DNA from: Microbulbifer elongatus
Lineage (GTDB): Bacteria > Pseudomonadota > Gammaproteobacteria > Pseudomonadales > Cellvibrionaceae
Length of the DNA stretch: 64,000 nt
Direction: 5' to 3'
NCBI RefSeq assembly: GCF_020524885.1
Contig: NZ_JAIVKJ010000006.1
Coordinates: 1-64,000 of the forward strand
Shown here: piece after piece, positions 8,911 through 18,421 of the stretch
How positions within the stretch are numbered: position 1 is the stretch's first letter
How the letters are laid out: each line of letters begins with the position of its first letter
Notes under the pieces: generated by a model
The model's input: the letters and a program-made list of their open reading frames with translations, nothing else
Databases searched by the model: none
Told to the model about the DNA's origin: nothing
Program-made: the position numbers and the translations under genes

Positions 8911-9225
8911 ATGTCCCTGGCAGAGCAGATTCAACAGAAACTTACCGGAGCGTTTGACCCCGCCCATATCGAGGTGGATTGTGAGAGCCATATGCACAAT
9001 GTGCCCGCAGGCTCGGAGATGCATTTTCGCGTGGTGCTGGTGAGCGAGGCGTTCGCCGGCGTGCGCAAGGTGCAGCGCCACCAGAAAGTGTACGCGGCGC
9101 TGGCCGACGAAATGGCGGGGCCGATTCATGCGCTGGCACTGCACCTGTACACCGCAGAAGAGTGGGCCGGCCAGGCGCCGGAAAGCCCGCAGTGCCTGGG
9201 TGGCGACAAAGGCGGAAAGGGTTGA
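8911..9225 (+). CDS. bolA: BolA family protein
   Basis: A 104-residue protein with the BolA fold. It includes the SEMHFRVVLVSEAFAGVRKVQRHQKVYAALADEM segment, where the conserved RHQxVYxxL helix is found, and HALALHLYTAEEW at the end of the domain. BolA proteins bind monothiol glutaredoxins through [2Fe-2S] clusters and affect morphology, stress response and transcription. There is no signal peptide. The C-terminal tail SPQCLGGDKGGKG is short and basic. It lies between djlA and the CnoX-like gene, all on the same strand. BolA and not IbaG/YrbA is suggested by the family-specific central region. Confidence 0.85.
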   Translation: MSLAEQIQQKLTGAFDPAHIEVDCESHMHNVPAGSEMHFRVVLVSEAFAGVRKVQRHQKVYAALADEMAGPIHALALHLYTAEEWAGQAPESPQCLGGDKGGKG

Positions 9226-9345
9226 TTCTGCATTTTTGCAGCCCCATTCAAGTATGATGCGGCCACATCGAAGCTGTGAATTGAGTCCGCAGCGAACAAC
9301 ACCACGTTTAAAACCACGTTGAAAAACACAAATCCAGGAGTAATC

Positions 9346-10200
9346 GTGGAAGAATTTATTGTCGACGTTAGCGCTCAGAACGCCCAGCAGGTATTGATTG
9401 AAGAGTCCATGAAGCGCCCGGTGGTGGTGGATGTCTGGGCCGACTGGTGCGAGCCCTGCAAGCAGCTGATGCCGGTACTGGAAAAGCTCGCCAAGGAGTA
9501 TGCGGGTCAGTTCCTGCTCGCCAAGCTGAATGCGGATACTGAACAGGCGCTGGCGGGGCAGCTGGGTGTGCGCAGCCTGCCCACGGTGATGGTACTCAAG
9601 GACGGTCAGCCGGTAGACGGCTTCGCCGGTGCCCAGCCAGAAAAGCAGATCCGCGAGATGCTGGACAAATACCTGCCGAAGTCCTGGGACCTGCAGCTAC
9701 AGCAGGCACAGAAACTGGTGGGTGAGGGCAGCCTGGATGAGGCCCTGCCGCTGCTGCGCCAGGCCTACAGTGACTCCGGCGAGCGTGCGGACATCGCCAA
9801 GCAGTACGCTGCCGTTCTGCTGGAGAAAAATCGCACCAAGGAAGCCGAAGAGGTGCTGGGTAAAATTCTGATGGCCGACCAGGATGCGGATTACCAGCAG
9901 CTGATGGCTCAGCTGGAGCTGAAGCAGCAGGCGGCGGACTCACCGGAAATTAAGGCACTGCAGCAGGCCCTGGCAGCGAATCCGGAAGACAGCGAATCCG
10001 CCTACAAACTGGCGGTACAGCTCAGCCAGGCGGATCGCCACGAAGAGGCGCTGGAAATCCTGCTTAATCTGCTGCGCAAGGACATGGGCTTCGCCGATGG
10101 CGCCGCCAAGCAGGCCTACCTGGATATCGTCAAGGCGCTGGGTGCCGGCGATCCGGTGGCGACGACCTACCAGCGCAAGCTGATGACCCTGATGTTCTGA
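9346..10200 (+). CDS. cnoX: CnoX/YbbN-like thioredoxin-TPR holdase
   Basis: A 284-residue protein: thioredoxin domain (about 1-110) with WCEPC (Cys35/Cys38), then TPR-like helical repeats (about 120-284; LPLLRQAYSDSGERADIAKQYAAVLL and ESAYKLAVQLSQADRHEEALEILL). CnoX (YbbN) protects proteins from HOCl/oxidative aggregation and passes them to DnaK and GroEL. E. coli CnoX lacks a working CXXC, whereas this one keeps it, so it could also reduce disulphides. GTG 9346 is chosen because CAGGAG lies at the right distance; a TTG 27 bp upstream is in frame but poorly placed. The next gene follows after 18 bp. Confidence 0.85.
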   Translation: MEEFIVDVSAQNAQQVLIEESMKRPVVVDVWADWCEPCKQLMPVLEKLAKEYAGQFLLAKLNADTEQALAGQLGVRSLPTVMVLKDGQPVDGFAGAQPEKQIREMLDKYLPKSWDLQLQQAQKLVGEGSLDEALPLLRQAYSDSGERADIAKQYAAVLLEKNRTKEAEEVLGKILMADQDADYQQLMAQLELKQQAADSPEIKALQQALAANPEDSESAYKLAVQLSQADRHEEALEILLNLLRKDMGFADGAAKQAYLDIVKALGAGDPVATTYQRKLMTLMF

Positions 10201-10218
10201 GCAGAACCGGTCGAGGCC

Positions 10219-10536
10219 ATGTACAAACTCTGTATCTACATTCCCGAATCACACCTGGAGCCGGTCAAGCGAGCCATCTTTGCTGCCGGCGCTGGGCGTA
10301 TAGGTGACTATGATAGCTGCTGCTGGCAGGTGCTGGGGAGCGGGCAGTTCCGCCCGCTCGACGGCAGCCAGCCGTTCATCGGTCAGCAGGGGGAAGTGGA
10401 AACGGTGGCCGAGTACCGTGTGGAAACGGTCTGCGCGGATGAAGTAGTGGATGCGGTGCTGGCGGCTATGCGCAGCGCCCATCCCTATGAAGAGCCGGCG
10501 TTTGACCTGTGGAAACTGGACGACCGCTGCGGCTGA
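10219..10536 (+). CDS. Small NIF3/YqfO C-terminal-like (CutA-fold) protein
   Basis: A 105-residue stand-alone copy of the insert domain found in NIF3/YqfO proteins. The domain is ferredoxin-like, resembling CutA. Recognisable motifs are MYKLCIYIPESHLEPVKRAIFAAGAGRIGDYDSCCWQV at the start and AMRSAHPYEEPAFDLWKLDD at the end (HPYEEPAFD is the hallmark). Its biochemical role is unknown; metal or small-ligand binding is plausible. It is close behind the cnoX-like gene and probably co-transcribed. It converges with the minus-strand Nudix gene. Confidence 0.8.
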   Translation: MYKLCIYIPESHLEPVKRAIFAAGAGRIGDYDSCCWQVLGSGQFRPLDGSQPFIGQQGEVETVAEYRVETVCADEVVDAVLAAMRSAHPYEEPAFDLWKLDDRCG

Positions 10537-10565
10537 AACTTTTCTTTTTATTCGAGCTTTTTCTG

Positions 10566-11102
10566 TCAGAGCTTCCGCTCGATGATCCCCCGGTGCAGTC
10601 CGAACTGCCCTTTCTCGCGATCGCTGAAGTAATGCTTCAGTGTCTGCGTCATCACCGGAAAGGCCATCTCGTCCCAGGGAATGTCTTTTTCGTCAAACAA
10701 TTCCACTTCCAGTGATTCCGGGCCGGGACCGAAATTGGTGTCGGTGAGCTCTCCGCGGTACAGCAGATACACCTGGTTGATGTGGGGAATGTCGTAGACC
10801 GAAAACAGCTCGTCCACCCGCAGCTTCGCGCGGGCCTCTTCCCAGGATTCCCTGAGTGCGCCCTGCTCACTGCTTTCGCCATTTTCCATAAAGCCCGCCG
10901 GCAAGGTCCAGAGCCCGTAGCGGGGTTCGATGGCGCGTTTGCACAACAGCACCTGGTCACCCAGGTAGGGCAGGGTGCCGACAATCACACGGGGGTTCAC
11001 GTAGTGGATGGCGCCGCAATCCCGACATAGGTGGCGGGGGCGGTCGTCGCCGGCGGGAATCTCGAATACAACGGTGTGGCCGCAATGGCTGCAAAATTTC
11101 AT
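10566..11102 (-). CDS. Zinc-ribbon Nudix hydrolase
   Basis: A 178-residue protein with an N-terminal zinc ribbon (CSHCG...CRDCG, residues 4-31) followed by a Nudix domain. The Nudix box is GFMENGESSEQGALRESWEEA, with all the metal-binding glutamates present. The domain order resembles NudC-type NADH/NAD-cap pyrophosphatases, but the NudC SQPWPFPxS motif is absent. The substrate is therefore unknown; ADP-ribose or another nucleoside diphosphate is likely. It is downstream of nhaC on the same strand and may be the last gene of that unit. Confidence 0.8.
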   Translation of the reverse strand: MKFCSHCGHTVVFEIPAGDDRPRHLCRDCGAIHYVNPRVIVGTLPYLGDQVLLCKRAIEPRYGLWTLPAGFMENGESSEQGALRESWEEARAKLRVDELFSVYDIPHINQVYLLYRGELTDTNFGPGPESLEVELFDEKDIPWDEMAFPVMTQTLKHYFSDREKGQFGLHRGIIERKL

Positions 11103-11142
11103 CGCGCAAGTATACGCTCAGTACTGAATGGCGTCAGCAGCC

Positions 11143-12633
11143 TCAGTTTTTTGAGGATGTGCAGGCGGCGGATGGCGCGTCGAGTTTCACCAGCTTGAAC
11201 CCGATGTAGCCGTACAGCACGCTGAGCGCCGGGCTCGCCATATTGAACAGGCAAAAGGGCAGGTAAAGCAGTGTGGGTACACCCAGCACTGCGGCCATAA
11301 AGGCCCCGCAGGAGTTCCAGGGCACCAGTGGCGATGTGACCGTGCCGCAGTCCGCAGCCAGTCGCGACAGGTTTTGTGGTGCCAGGCCGCGTTTTGCGAA
11401 TTCCGCGCGAAAGATCCGTGTGGGTAGCACCAGTGCGATGTACTGGTCCCCGGCCACCACGTTTAAGCCAAAGGCACTGGCGAAGACGGTTAAAAACAGG
11501 CCGCCGATGGTTTTCGCGCGGTAGATCAGCGGGTTGATCAAACGCTTGATCAGGCCAAATTCATCGAGCAAAGCACCGAAGGTCACTGCTCCCATAATCA
11601 GCCAAAGGGTATTCAGCATGCTCGACATGCCACCGCGGGACAGCAGGCGGTCGACATCGGCAATACCGGACTCCATGGAGAAGCCGTTTGCCATTGCCAG
11701 CCATACAGCTTTTACCGCGCCGCCAATGCCGAGCGGATTCTGCCCGACAAATGCGCTGTAAACCTCGGGCTGCAGGAAGGCGCCGACTAACCCGGCAAAC
11801 ATTGCCGAAGTCAGTAGCGAGAGTGATGCCGGGTATTTGCGGATCGACATAAAAACCAGCAGCAATAGCGGCAGCAGATTCAGGGCGGTGATCCGGTAGA
11901 TACCGTTGAGCGAATCCAGCTCCACCACTTTTTGCAGCTCGGTCTGCCCTTCGATATCCACCCGGCCGAGGCCAAGCAGGGTAAAAATCACCGCGGCAAA
12001 CAGGAACGCGGGCACGGAAGTCCATGCCTGGTTACGAATGTGGGTGTAGACATCCACCTTGACCATTTGTGCGGAAAGAATCGTTGTTTCCGAAAGCGGT
12101 GATAACTTGTCGCCAAGATAGGCTCCGGAAATGACCGCGCCCGCGGTGATCGGAGCAGATACTTCCAGCATGGTGGCGATCCCCACCAACCCTACGCCGA
12201 TGGTGCCGGCGGTGGTCCAGGAGCTGCCAATGGCCATGGCGATCACGCCGCAAATTGTTGCGCTCGCCACGTAATACCAGGTAGGCGACAGTGCCTGGAT
12301 GCCGTAGTAGACCAGTGTGGGAATGGTGCCCGACAGGTTCCAGCAGCCTATCAGCGCGCCCACGGCGAGCAGGATAAAGATGGCACTGGTAATGGAAGCG
12401 AGGGCGCCCTGGCCGGCTTTTTGTATGGACGCCCACGAATGCCCGTTTTTAAGGGCGATAAGTGCGGCCACCATGCAGCAAACGATAAGTGCTGACTGGA
12501 TTGGTCCGTCCAGCGCGGCCATACCGAACAGCGCCAGTGAACCGCCGATCAGCAGAGCCAGTGTCAGCAGTGGTATCAGTGCGTCGAAAACGGACGGCGC
12601 ACGGATCGATTTGCGATCACCTGGCTCGGCCAT
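11143..12633 (-). CDS. nhaC: NhaC family Na+/H+ antiporter
   Basis: A 496-residue membrane protein with about 11-12 helices. NhaC-type segments seen are AIGSSWTTAGTIGVGLVGIA, SGAYLGDKLSPLSETTILSAQM and GDQYIALVLPTRIF, with RLAADCGTVTSPLVPWNSCGAFMAAVLG near the end. Family members exchange Na+ for H+; some relatives exchange malate/lactate or amino acids. It lies 73 bp after arginine deiminase on the same strand, so it may act in the same pH/amine homeostasis unit. The exact substrate cannot be told from sequence. Confidence 0.85.
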   Translation of the reverse strand: MAEPGDRKSIRAPSVFDALIPLLTLALLIGGSLALFGMAALDGPIQSALIVCCMVAALIALKNGHSWASIQKAGQGALASITSAIFILLAVGALIGCWNLSGTIPTLVYYGIQALSPTWYYVASATICGVIAMAIGSSWTTAGTIGVGLVGIATMLEVSAPITAGAVISGAYLGDKLSPLSETTILSAQMVKVDVYTHIRNQAWTSVPAFLFAAVIFTLLGLGRVDIEGQTELQKVVELDSLNGIYRITALNLLPLLLLVFMSIRKYPASLSLLTSAMFAGLVGAFLQPEVYSAFVGQNPLGIGGAVKAVWLAMANGFSMESGIADVDRLLSRGGMSSMLNTLWLIMGAVTFGALLDEFGLIKRLINPLIYRAKTIGGLFLTVFASAFGLNVVAGDQYIALVLPTRIFRAEFAKRGLAPQNLSRLAADCGTVTSPLVPWNSCGAFMAAVLGVPTLLYLPFCLFNMASPALSVLYGYIGFKLVKLDAPSAACTSSKN

Positions 12634-12705
12634 AGCGATGGTGTCTCAATTGGCGGGCGCGGCGGCCGGTTGTTGCCGCCATACCCGTGCAGGAATGACG
12701 AAGCC

Positions 12706-13974
12706 TTAGAAATCGACGGGGTCGCGAACGATGGGACAGGTCATACAGTGGCCGCCGCCGCGGCCGCGGCCAAGTTCTGCACCGACGATGGTGACGACCT
12801 CAATGCCTTCCTTGCGTAACTGGGTATTGGTGTAGGTATTGCGATCGTACGCAAATACCACCCCGGGTTTGACCGCCACCAGGTTGTTGCCACTGTCCCA
12901 CTGCTGGCGCTCCGACGCGTAGTGGTCACCGCCGGTCTCCACCACACGGATTTTTTTCTGGTTCAGGGCCTTGGCCACCACATCCACAAATGGCTTGTTC
13001 TCCAGGGTGGTATGCAATTTCTGCCCGTTGTCTTGCGGGCGCAGTACCAGTGTGTGCACCTGGTCCATGATCTCGGGGTAGAGCGTGACTACATCGCGAT
13101 CGGCAAAGGTGAACACCGTATCCAGGTGCATTGCCGAGCGCAGTTTGGGCATGGCGGCGACGATGACCTGTTCCGCCGCGCCTTTCTCAAATAGTGCTGC
13201 CGCCAGCTGCGAGATGCCCTGGCGCGATGTGCGCTCGCTCATGCCGATTAGTACGATACCGTTGCCCACCGGCATCACATCACCACCCTCGACGGTGGCG
13301 AGGCCGAAGTTGGTATCCGGGTCGCCCCACCACACCTCAAAAGTCTCCTTGGTAAACATCGGGTGAAATTTATAGATGGCGGTGGTGAGGAAGGTTTCTT
13401 CCTTGCGGGCGGGCCAGTACAGCGGGTTCAGGGTGACGCCGCCATATAGCCAGCATGTGGTATCGCGGGTATACAGGGTGTTTGGCAGCGGTGGCAGCAG
13501 GTACTCGGTGGCACCATGGGCTTCACGGGCAAGTTCCATAAAATCGGAACGGGAGAATTCGTCGGGCAGGTCGATTACTGACAGGCCACCGATCAGGAAT
13601 TCGGCGAGCTCCCTCGGCTCGAGGCTTTCGAGATAGCTGCGGGTGGATGCCATCATGCCCAGGCCGACATTGTTTGCGGTGACCTTGCGATCGAGCAGCC
13701 ACTTGCGCGCTTCCGGGATGGCCACCGTCTCCGCCAGCAGGTTGTGCATCTCTACCACTTCGACACCGAAGTCACGCATTTTCGTCATAAAGTCAAAGTG
13801 GTCGCGCTTGGCATTCTGCACCCACAGCACATCGTCAAACAGCAGGTCGTCACAGTTGGTTGGCGTTAACCGGGTGTGCGCCAGGCTTGGGGCGCAGACC
13901 ATCACTTTGTGCAGTTGGCCGACCTCCGAGTGAACACCCAGCGTCGCATTGGATTTTGACTTGGCTTTGGCCAT
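12706..13974 (-). CDS. arcA: Arginine deiminase
   Basis: Hydrolyses L-arginine to citrulline and ammonia. The 422-residue guanidino-group hydrolase begins [19 protein letters not shown]. The family catalytic and substrate residues are visible: the NALL-like [39 protein letters not shown], and the nucleophile region [14 protein letters not shown] with Cys410 near the C-terminus. It sits between an APC antiporter and nhaC. The usual arcB (ornithine carbamoyltransferase) and arcC (carbamate kinase) are not next to it. The ATG start has a GAGG-like sequence upstream. Confidence 0.93.
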   Translation of the reverse strand: MAKAKSKSNATLGVHSEVGQLHKVMVCAPSLAHTRLTPTNCDDLLFDDVLWVQNAKRDHFDFMTKMRDFGVEVVEMHNLLAETVAIPEARKWLLDRKVTANNVGLGMMASTRSYLESLEPRELAEFLIGGLSVIDLPDEFSRSDFMELAREAHGATEYLLPPLPNTLYTRDTTCWLYGGVTLNPLYWPARKEETFLTTAIYKFHPMFTKETFEVWWGDPDTNFGLATVEGGDVMPVGNGIVLIGMSERTSRQGISQLAAALFEKGAAEQVIVAAMPKLRSAMHLDTVFTFADRDVVTLYPEIMDQVHTLVLRPQDNGQKLHTTLENKPFVDVVAKALNQKKIRVVETGGDHYASERQQWDSGNNLVAVKPGVVFAYDRNTYTNTQLRKEGIEVVTIVGAELGRGRGGGHCMTCPIVRDPVDF

Positions 13975-14030
13975 GAAAACCTCTATCTGAAGAACTTTTT
14001 TTAAAGAGCCATCTATTAAAGAACTATCTA

Positions 14031-15464
14031 TTAGAGAACTATGGCGCCGGTGATCAGGGAGTAGATACCGATGATGGCCCCGATAACGATCAGCGAAAAA
14101 AGAATCAGCTCTTTGGCGGTAAACGTGCGCAGGTTCAGCTCCCGGCGGGCGAAGATGAACAGCAGGGTCCCGGGCGCGAACAGAATGCAGGAGAGCAGTA
14201 CATACTCGAGTCCGCCGGCGAGAATCATGAAAAAGGTGTACAGCGTTGCGATACAGCCAATAACCAGTTCCCGCGTGCGTACCCGTGAAGGATCGGACTC
14301 GTAGGTCTCCCGGGTAAACGCCAGTTTCAGCCCGTAACCCGCCACCAGCAGATAGGGGATTAATGTCATCGAACTGGTCAGCTCCAGGGTCAGGTCAAAA
14401 GCATACTGGGCGAAAATGGTAAGAATCAGGAACAGCTGCACCATGCTATTGGTCAGCCAAAGTGCCGTGGAGGGCACACCGTTTTTGTTCTCGTGCCCGA
14501 AGGCCTTCGGAACCAGATCGTATTTGGATGCGGTAAACAGCGCTTCCGCGCAGAGCAATGTCCACGCGAGGTAGGCGCCGAGCACTGATACGATAAGCCC
14601 GGCGCTGACAAACACCGCGCCCCAGGTGCCGACCACCGCCTGCAGAACTCCCGCCATTGACGGCTGGCGCAACTCCGCGATTTCCGGTCGCAACATGACT
14701 CCGTATGGCAGCAGGGTTACCAGAATCATCAGGCAGAGGACGCCGAGAAAACCCATCACTGTCGCCCAGCCGACGTCTGCACGGTTTTTCGCATAGCGCG
14801 AAAACACGCTGGCGCCTTCAACGCCGATAAATACGAAAACGGTGACCAGCATGGTCTGGCGGACCTGTGTAAAAACGTCGTTGAGGTTGTAGTTACCACC
14901 GCCCCAGAAGTTGTCGACGAACAGCTCTTTCTTGAAGGCCACCGCAATAATAATGATAAACAGGATGATCGGGATGATCTTCGCCACGGTGACGATCTTG
15001 TTGATGGCCGCGGCCTGTTTGACGCCGCGCAAAATCATAAAGTGAATGGACCAGAGAATGATTGAGGAAACGGCTACGGCTGGAATGGTATTCCCCTCAC
15101 CAAAGGCGGGAATCGCCGCGCCAAGGGTGGACTTGATCAGAACGAAGTAGGTGGTGTTGCCAAGGCAACTGCCGGCCCAAAAGCCGAACGCGGCCATAAA
15201 GCCGATGTAATTGCCAAAACCGTCTTTTGCGTAGGTGAAGATACCGGCATCGAGATCAGGCTTGCGCACGGCCAGGGTCTGGAACACGAAGGCCAGCATC
15301 AACATACCGGTACCGGCAATGCACCAGGCGATCAACGCGCCGAATGGGCCGGTGGCATTGGCAAAGGTCGCCGGGAGAGAGAAGATCCCTGCGCCCACCA
15401 TGGAGCCAACGACCATGCCCATCATGGTCGTGCGCGTTAAATTCTGCTGGGACTCTGTACTCAT
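14031..15464 (-). CDS. APC-family basic amino acid antiporter (ArcD-like)
   Basis: A 477-residue transporter with about 12 helices. The APC signature [21 protein letters not shown] lies near the N-terminus, and [22 protein letters not shown] and [23 protein letters not shown] are typical of the basic amino acid/polyamine antiporter (APA) group. Placed directly upstream of arcA (56 bp gap), it most likely imports arginine in exchange for ornithine, citrulline or agmatine. It is the first gene of the minus-strand unit, so its upstream region should carry the main promoter. I found no clear FNR or ArgR box there. Confidence 0.85.
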   Translation of the reverse strand: MSTESQQNLTRTTMMGMVVGSMVGAGIFSLPATFANATGPFGALIAWCIAGTGMLMLAFVFQTLAVRKPDLDAGIFTYAKDGFGNYIGFMAAFGFWAGSCLGNTTYFVLIKSTLGAAIPAFGEGNTIPAVAVSSIILWSIHFMILRGVKQAAAINKIVTVAKIIPIILFIIIIAVAFKKELFVDNFWGGGNYNLNDVFTQVRQTMLVTVFVFIGVEGASVFSRYAKNRADVGWATVMGFLGVLCLMILVTLLPYGVMLRPEIAELRQPSMAGVLQAVVGTWGAVFVSAGLIVSVLGAYLAWTLLCAEALFTASKYDLVPKAFGHENKNGVPSTALWLTNSMVQLFLILTIFAQYAFDLTLELTSSMTLIPYLLVAGYGLKLAFTRETYESDPSRVRTRELVIGCIATLYTFFMILAGGLEYVLLSCILFAPGTLLFIFARRELNLRTFTAKELILFSLIVIGAIIGIYSLITGAIVL

Positions 15465-15574
15465 AGTGGTTTACAGCCGATAAATCGCTGTTGTCAGTGT
15501 AGATGTTGGGGGTGAACGTGACGTCCGTATCCTCGAATACGATTTGCTATGAAGCGGGTGTTGGATATAGCGAT

Positions 15575-16867
15575 TTATTTACTGGAGGTGCGTAAAGCAC
15601 GCATTTGCCAGTGACTTGCCAGCGTGAAGTAGCCATACAGTCCTACCATCGAGATCGCATAGGCGATGGCGGCACCGGTCGCTTCGAGCCTGGGTACCAG
15701 AACCAGTAGAAGAGCGACCTGTACCAATGCTGCCGCCACCAGTGCAGGAAAAATGATGCGACTCTGCTTGCGATGTTTGAGGAAAATCGGTGCTATACCC
15801 ATGGCGACGGTGGCCGAGGTGGTAACCGCCAGGATACGGAATGCAGTAGTGCCCTCGACGACGAACGTTGGGTGGAACAGCCCCAATATTTCTTCGGTAT
15901 ATGTCAGTGACACCACCAGGAATATTCCCAGAGCGGGCAGCATCCACTGCAGGCGCTGTATCCGCAAGCGTCGGACAGCCGAGAATTCACCCGTCTCCTG
16001 AATGATCGACAGCTCGCGCGCGTAGACGCGATTGGTCGCTGCCGTCAGTACGGTGGCAAAGGCCGCAGTGGAGATTGCGGCGGCGTAGGCGCCTGTAGCT
16101 GCTGCCGAGGGCTGCAACCAGTCGAGAAGGATAATCGGAATTTGCGCGATCACACTCATGGCGAGCCGGTAGAACCAGAAGTGCAACGCCTCCGCCCGCC
16201 AGGAAATATTCTGCTGTTCTGTATGGTCCGCTCCTGAAGCGGCGGGCCACGCCTGTTTCAGCCAGTAGGCTGCCAGTGCAAGCCCAAGGCACCAGGCAAT
16301 CAACCAGCAAAATACACCAGTGGCACCCGTGGCCCTGATGGGGCTGAGCAAGGCAACGCAAATCAACAGGAGCGAAAGCGCGGGTACGATCAAATGCGTG
16401 ACTGCAGCTGCGCGGACGCAATTGCCCGCCGCACTGATCGCTGCGCACAGGAAGTAGGTCAGCGCGCCAAACGGCAAAGCGAGCAGGGTTATATAAATGA
16501 CGCTCATGGCCTCCGGAGGAAAGTCGCGCAGCTCGTGTGCCCAAAATACTGTCAGCGCGGCGACGATAATTGCGCCAAGCAAAAGGCGCGATATTGAGAA
16601 CCGAAGATAGCGCGCCGCCTGTCCATACTGCTTACTGGCGAACTTTCCCGGCATCATGCGAAGGGCATACTTGTCCAGCCCCTGTGACGTAACGGCGAGC
16701 ATCAAAAGGAACACCGCGGCGGCAATCACATAGTGTTCGTAGGCGCTGACGGAGAGACTGCGTGCCAACACCAGGTTGATCAGGAATATAACCCCGTGCC
16801 CCGGAAACGCGATCAATGCCAGCTTGCCGACTTCACTGAAGTGTTCACGTTTGGATGTGCTCAACAT
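15575..16867 (-). CDS. Oligosaccharide flippase family (Wzx/MATE-like) protein
   Basis: A 430-residue polytopic protein with about 12 hydrophobic segments and the MOP superfamily start LALIAFPGHGVIFLINLVLARSLSVSAYEHYVIAAAV. Such proteins flip lipid-linked oligosaccharides or export exopolysaccharide repeat units. No glycosyltransferase or polymerase is near, so it is an orphan whose substrate cannot be inferred. Sequence after about residue 215 is diverged but keeps the second helix bundle. It is upstream of the arginine genes on the same strand, 110 bp away, and divergent from the efflux operon. Confidence 0.7.
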   Translation of the reverse strand: MLSTSKREHFSEVGKLALIAFPGHGVIFLINLVLARSLSVSAYEHYVIAAAVFLLMLAVTSQGLDKYALRMMPGKFASKQYGQAARYLRFSISRLLLGAIIVAALTVFWAHELRDFPPEAMSVIYITLLALPFGALTYFLCAAISAAGNCVRAAAVTHLIVPALSLLLICVALLSPIRATGATGVFCWLIAWCLGLALAAYWLKQAWPAASGADHTEQQNISWRAEALHFWFYRLAMSVIAQIPIILLDWLQPSAAATGAYAAAISTAAFATVLTAATNRVYARELSIIQETGEFSAVRRLRIQRLQWMLPALGIFLVVSLTYTEEILGLFHPTFVVEGTTAFRILAVTTSATVAMGIAPIFLKHRKQSRIIFPALVAAALVQVALLLVLVPRLEATGAAIAYAISMVGLYGYFTLASHWQMRALRTSSK

Positions 16868-17050
16868 AAGGTTTGAAGGTTCAAAAGATTTTGTCTGGGA
16901 GGCATGTACCGCCCGGGCTTTGCGCTTCAGTTTAGTTTGACGAGAACACCTCGAGATATCTTGCTTTTTGACACACGCTTGATCCTGTCACTCAATTCAA
17001 TGGAGTGCACCATCTATAGTTGAAGCAAGAGTTTCAGTGCAATTCGCGGT

Positions 17051-18382
17051 GTGTATTTGCTGATGTCCAGGTTGTTCTATTTGGTGGTGATGACTGGCGC
17101 CCTCACGTTGCTGGGTGTTACCGCCTGTTCCGACAAGGACGAAGCGACGCCAGCACCTGCAGCACCGCCAGTGGAAGTCCTGGCGGTGCGCGCGCACCAG
17201 GTGGTGCCACGCTACGAGTATGTAGGCCGCGTAGAGGCGACCGATGAATATAAGGTGCGCCCGCGGGTAGAGGGGTATATCGAGAGTCGCAATTATGTCG
17301 AGGGACAGATGGTTCGCAAGGGCGAGTTGCTCTATGTGATCGACCCGAGACCATTCGTGGCTGCGCTGGAGAACCAGCGTGCGAACCTGTCCCAGGCGCG
17401 CTCTGCGCTTGCCATCGCGGAACGCAATTATCGTCGGGGAGAAGAGCTGGTGCGTACTGGCGCCATCAGCAAAGTGCAGATGGATGAACTCACCGGCAAC
17501 TACGAGGCAGCGCAATCCCAGATGGAGGCCATGCAGGCGAATGTCGATACGGCCGAGCTTAACCTGAGTTTCACCGAAATCCGCGCGCCCCTGACGGGCA
17601 TCATTGGCCGCACCCAGTTTACCGAAGGCTCTTTGGTCGGCCCCGCTACGGATCCGCTGACGACGATCGTGCGCATGGATCCCATCCTAGTTAATTTCGA
17701 GGTGCCGGAACACCGGCTGTTTGTGGTGCAGGAAGAGGCGGCACGGCGGCGGCAACAGGGGGTTGCCCAGGAGCGGCGGGATGTGCGGATCAAGCAGCCC
17801 AATGACGAGATGTACCCGTATCCGGGGTTGTTGGTCTTTGTGGACAACCAGATTGACCCTAACACCGGCTCTGCGCTGGTACGTGCGCGCTTTCCGAACC
17901 CGGAACAGTTACTGGTCCAGGGGCAGTTTGTGCGGGTGGAGATCAGCGTGTTTTCTGGCCGGGAAGGCATCAAGCCTTTGATTCCCCAGGCGGCGGTACA
18001 GGAAGACATGCAGGGGCGCTTTGTTTATGTGGTCGATGACAAGAACATCGCGCACAAGCGCTATCTCAAGCTTGGCCAGCGTGAAGGGGAGCTGTGGGCG
18101 GTGACCGAGGGCATCAAGGCCGGCGAGCGGCTTATCGTCAACGGCCTGCAGCGGGTGAATTCCGAGCAGCCGGTTACCCCGCAAAATACGCAATTGGATC
18201 CCTACAAGGGGTTAAAGACGGTCGAACCGCCCAGCACCGCAAGCCCCGTTATGCCATTGCGCGAAGGTGAGGTGACGGAGCAGGAGCGTAAGAAATCCGG
18301 CGCCTCTGATATGGAATTACTGCGGGATCGGGATGATCCGACACAGGATGAAGAGCCGGATGCGTACTTTGACGGCAAATAA
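17051..18382 (+). CDS. RND efflux periplasmic adaptor lipoprotein
   Basis: A 443-residue membrane fusion protein of the AcrA/MexA group. Lipobox VTAC at about residues 23-26 marks a lipid-anchored periplasmic protein. The lipoyl half-motifs (VRPRVEGYIESRNYVEGQMVRKGELLYVIDPRPF), the alpha-hairpin (about 110-175) and the beta-barrel (FTEIRAPLTGIIGRTQFTEGSLVGP) follow. The acidic, low-complexity C-terminal tail (about 375-443) is longer than usual. GTG 17051 or ATG 17063 could be the start. It is followed after 39 bp by the RND pump; no outer-membrane channel gene is nearby, so a TolC-like protein encoded elsewhere is probably used. Confidence 0.88.
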   Translation: MYLLMSRLFYLVVMTGALTLLGVTACSDKDEATPAPAAPPVEVLAVRAHQVVPRYEYVGRVEATDEYKVRPRVEGYIESRNYVEGQMVRKGELLYVIDPRPFVAALENQRANLSQARSALAIAERNYRRGEELVRTGAISKVQMDELTGNYEAAQSQMEAMQANVDTAELNLSFTEIRAPLTGIIGRTQFTEGSLVGPATDPLTTIVRMDPILVNFEVPEHRLFVVQEEAARRRQQGVAQERRDVRIKQPNDEMYPYPGLLVFVDNQIDPNTGSALVRARFPNPEQLLVQGQFVRVEISVFSGREGIKPLIPQAAVQEDMQGRFVYVVDDKNIAHKRYLKLGQREGELWAVTEGIKAGERLIVNGLQRVNSEQPVTPQNTQLDPYKGLKTVEPPSTASPVMPLREGEVTEQERKKSGASDMELLRDRDDPTQDEEPDAYFDGK

Positions 18383-18421
18383 TCCTCGGCATACCGCAAC
18401 CCTTTCTCAGGTGCGCTGACA

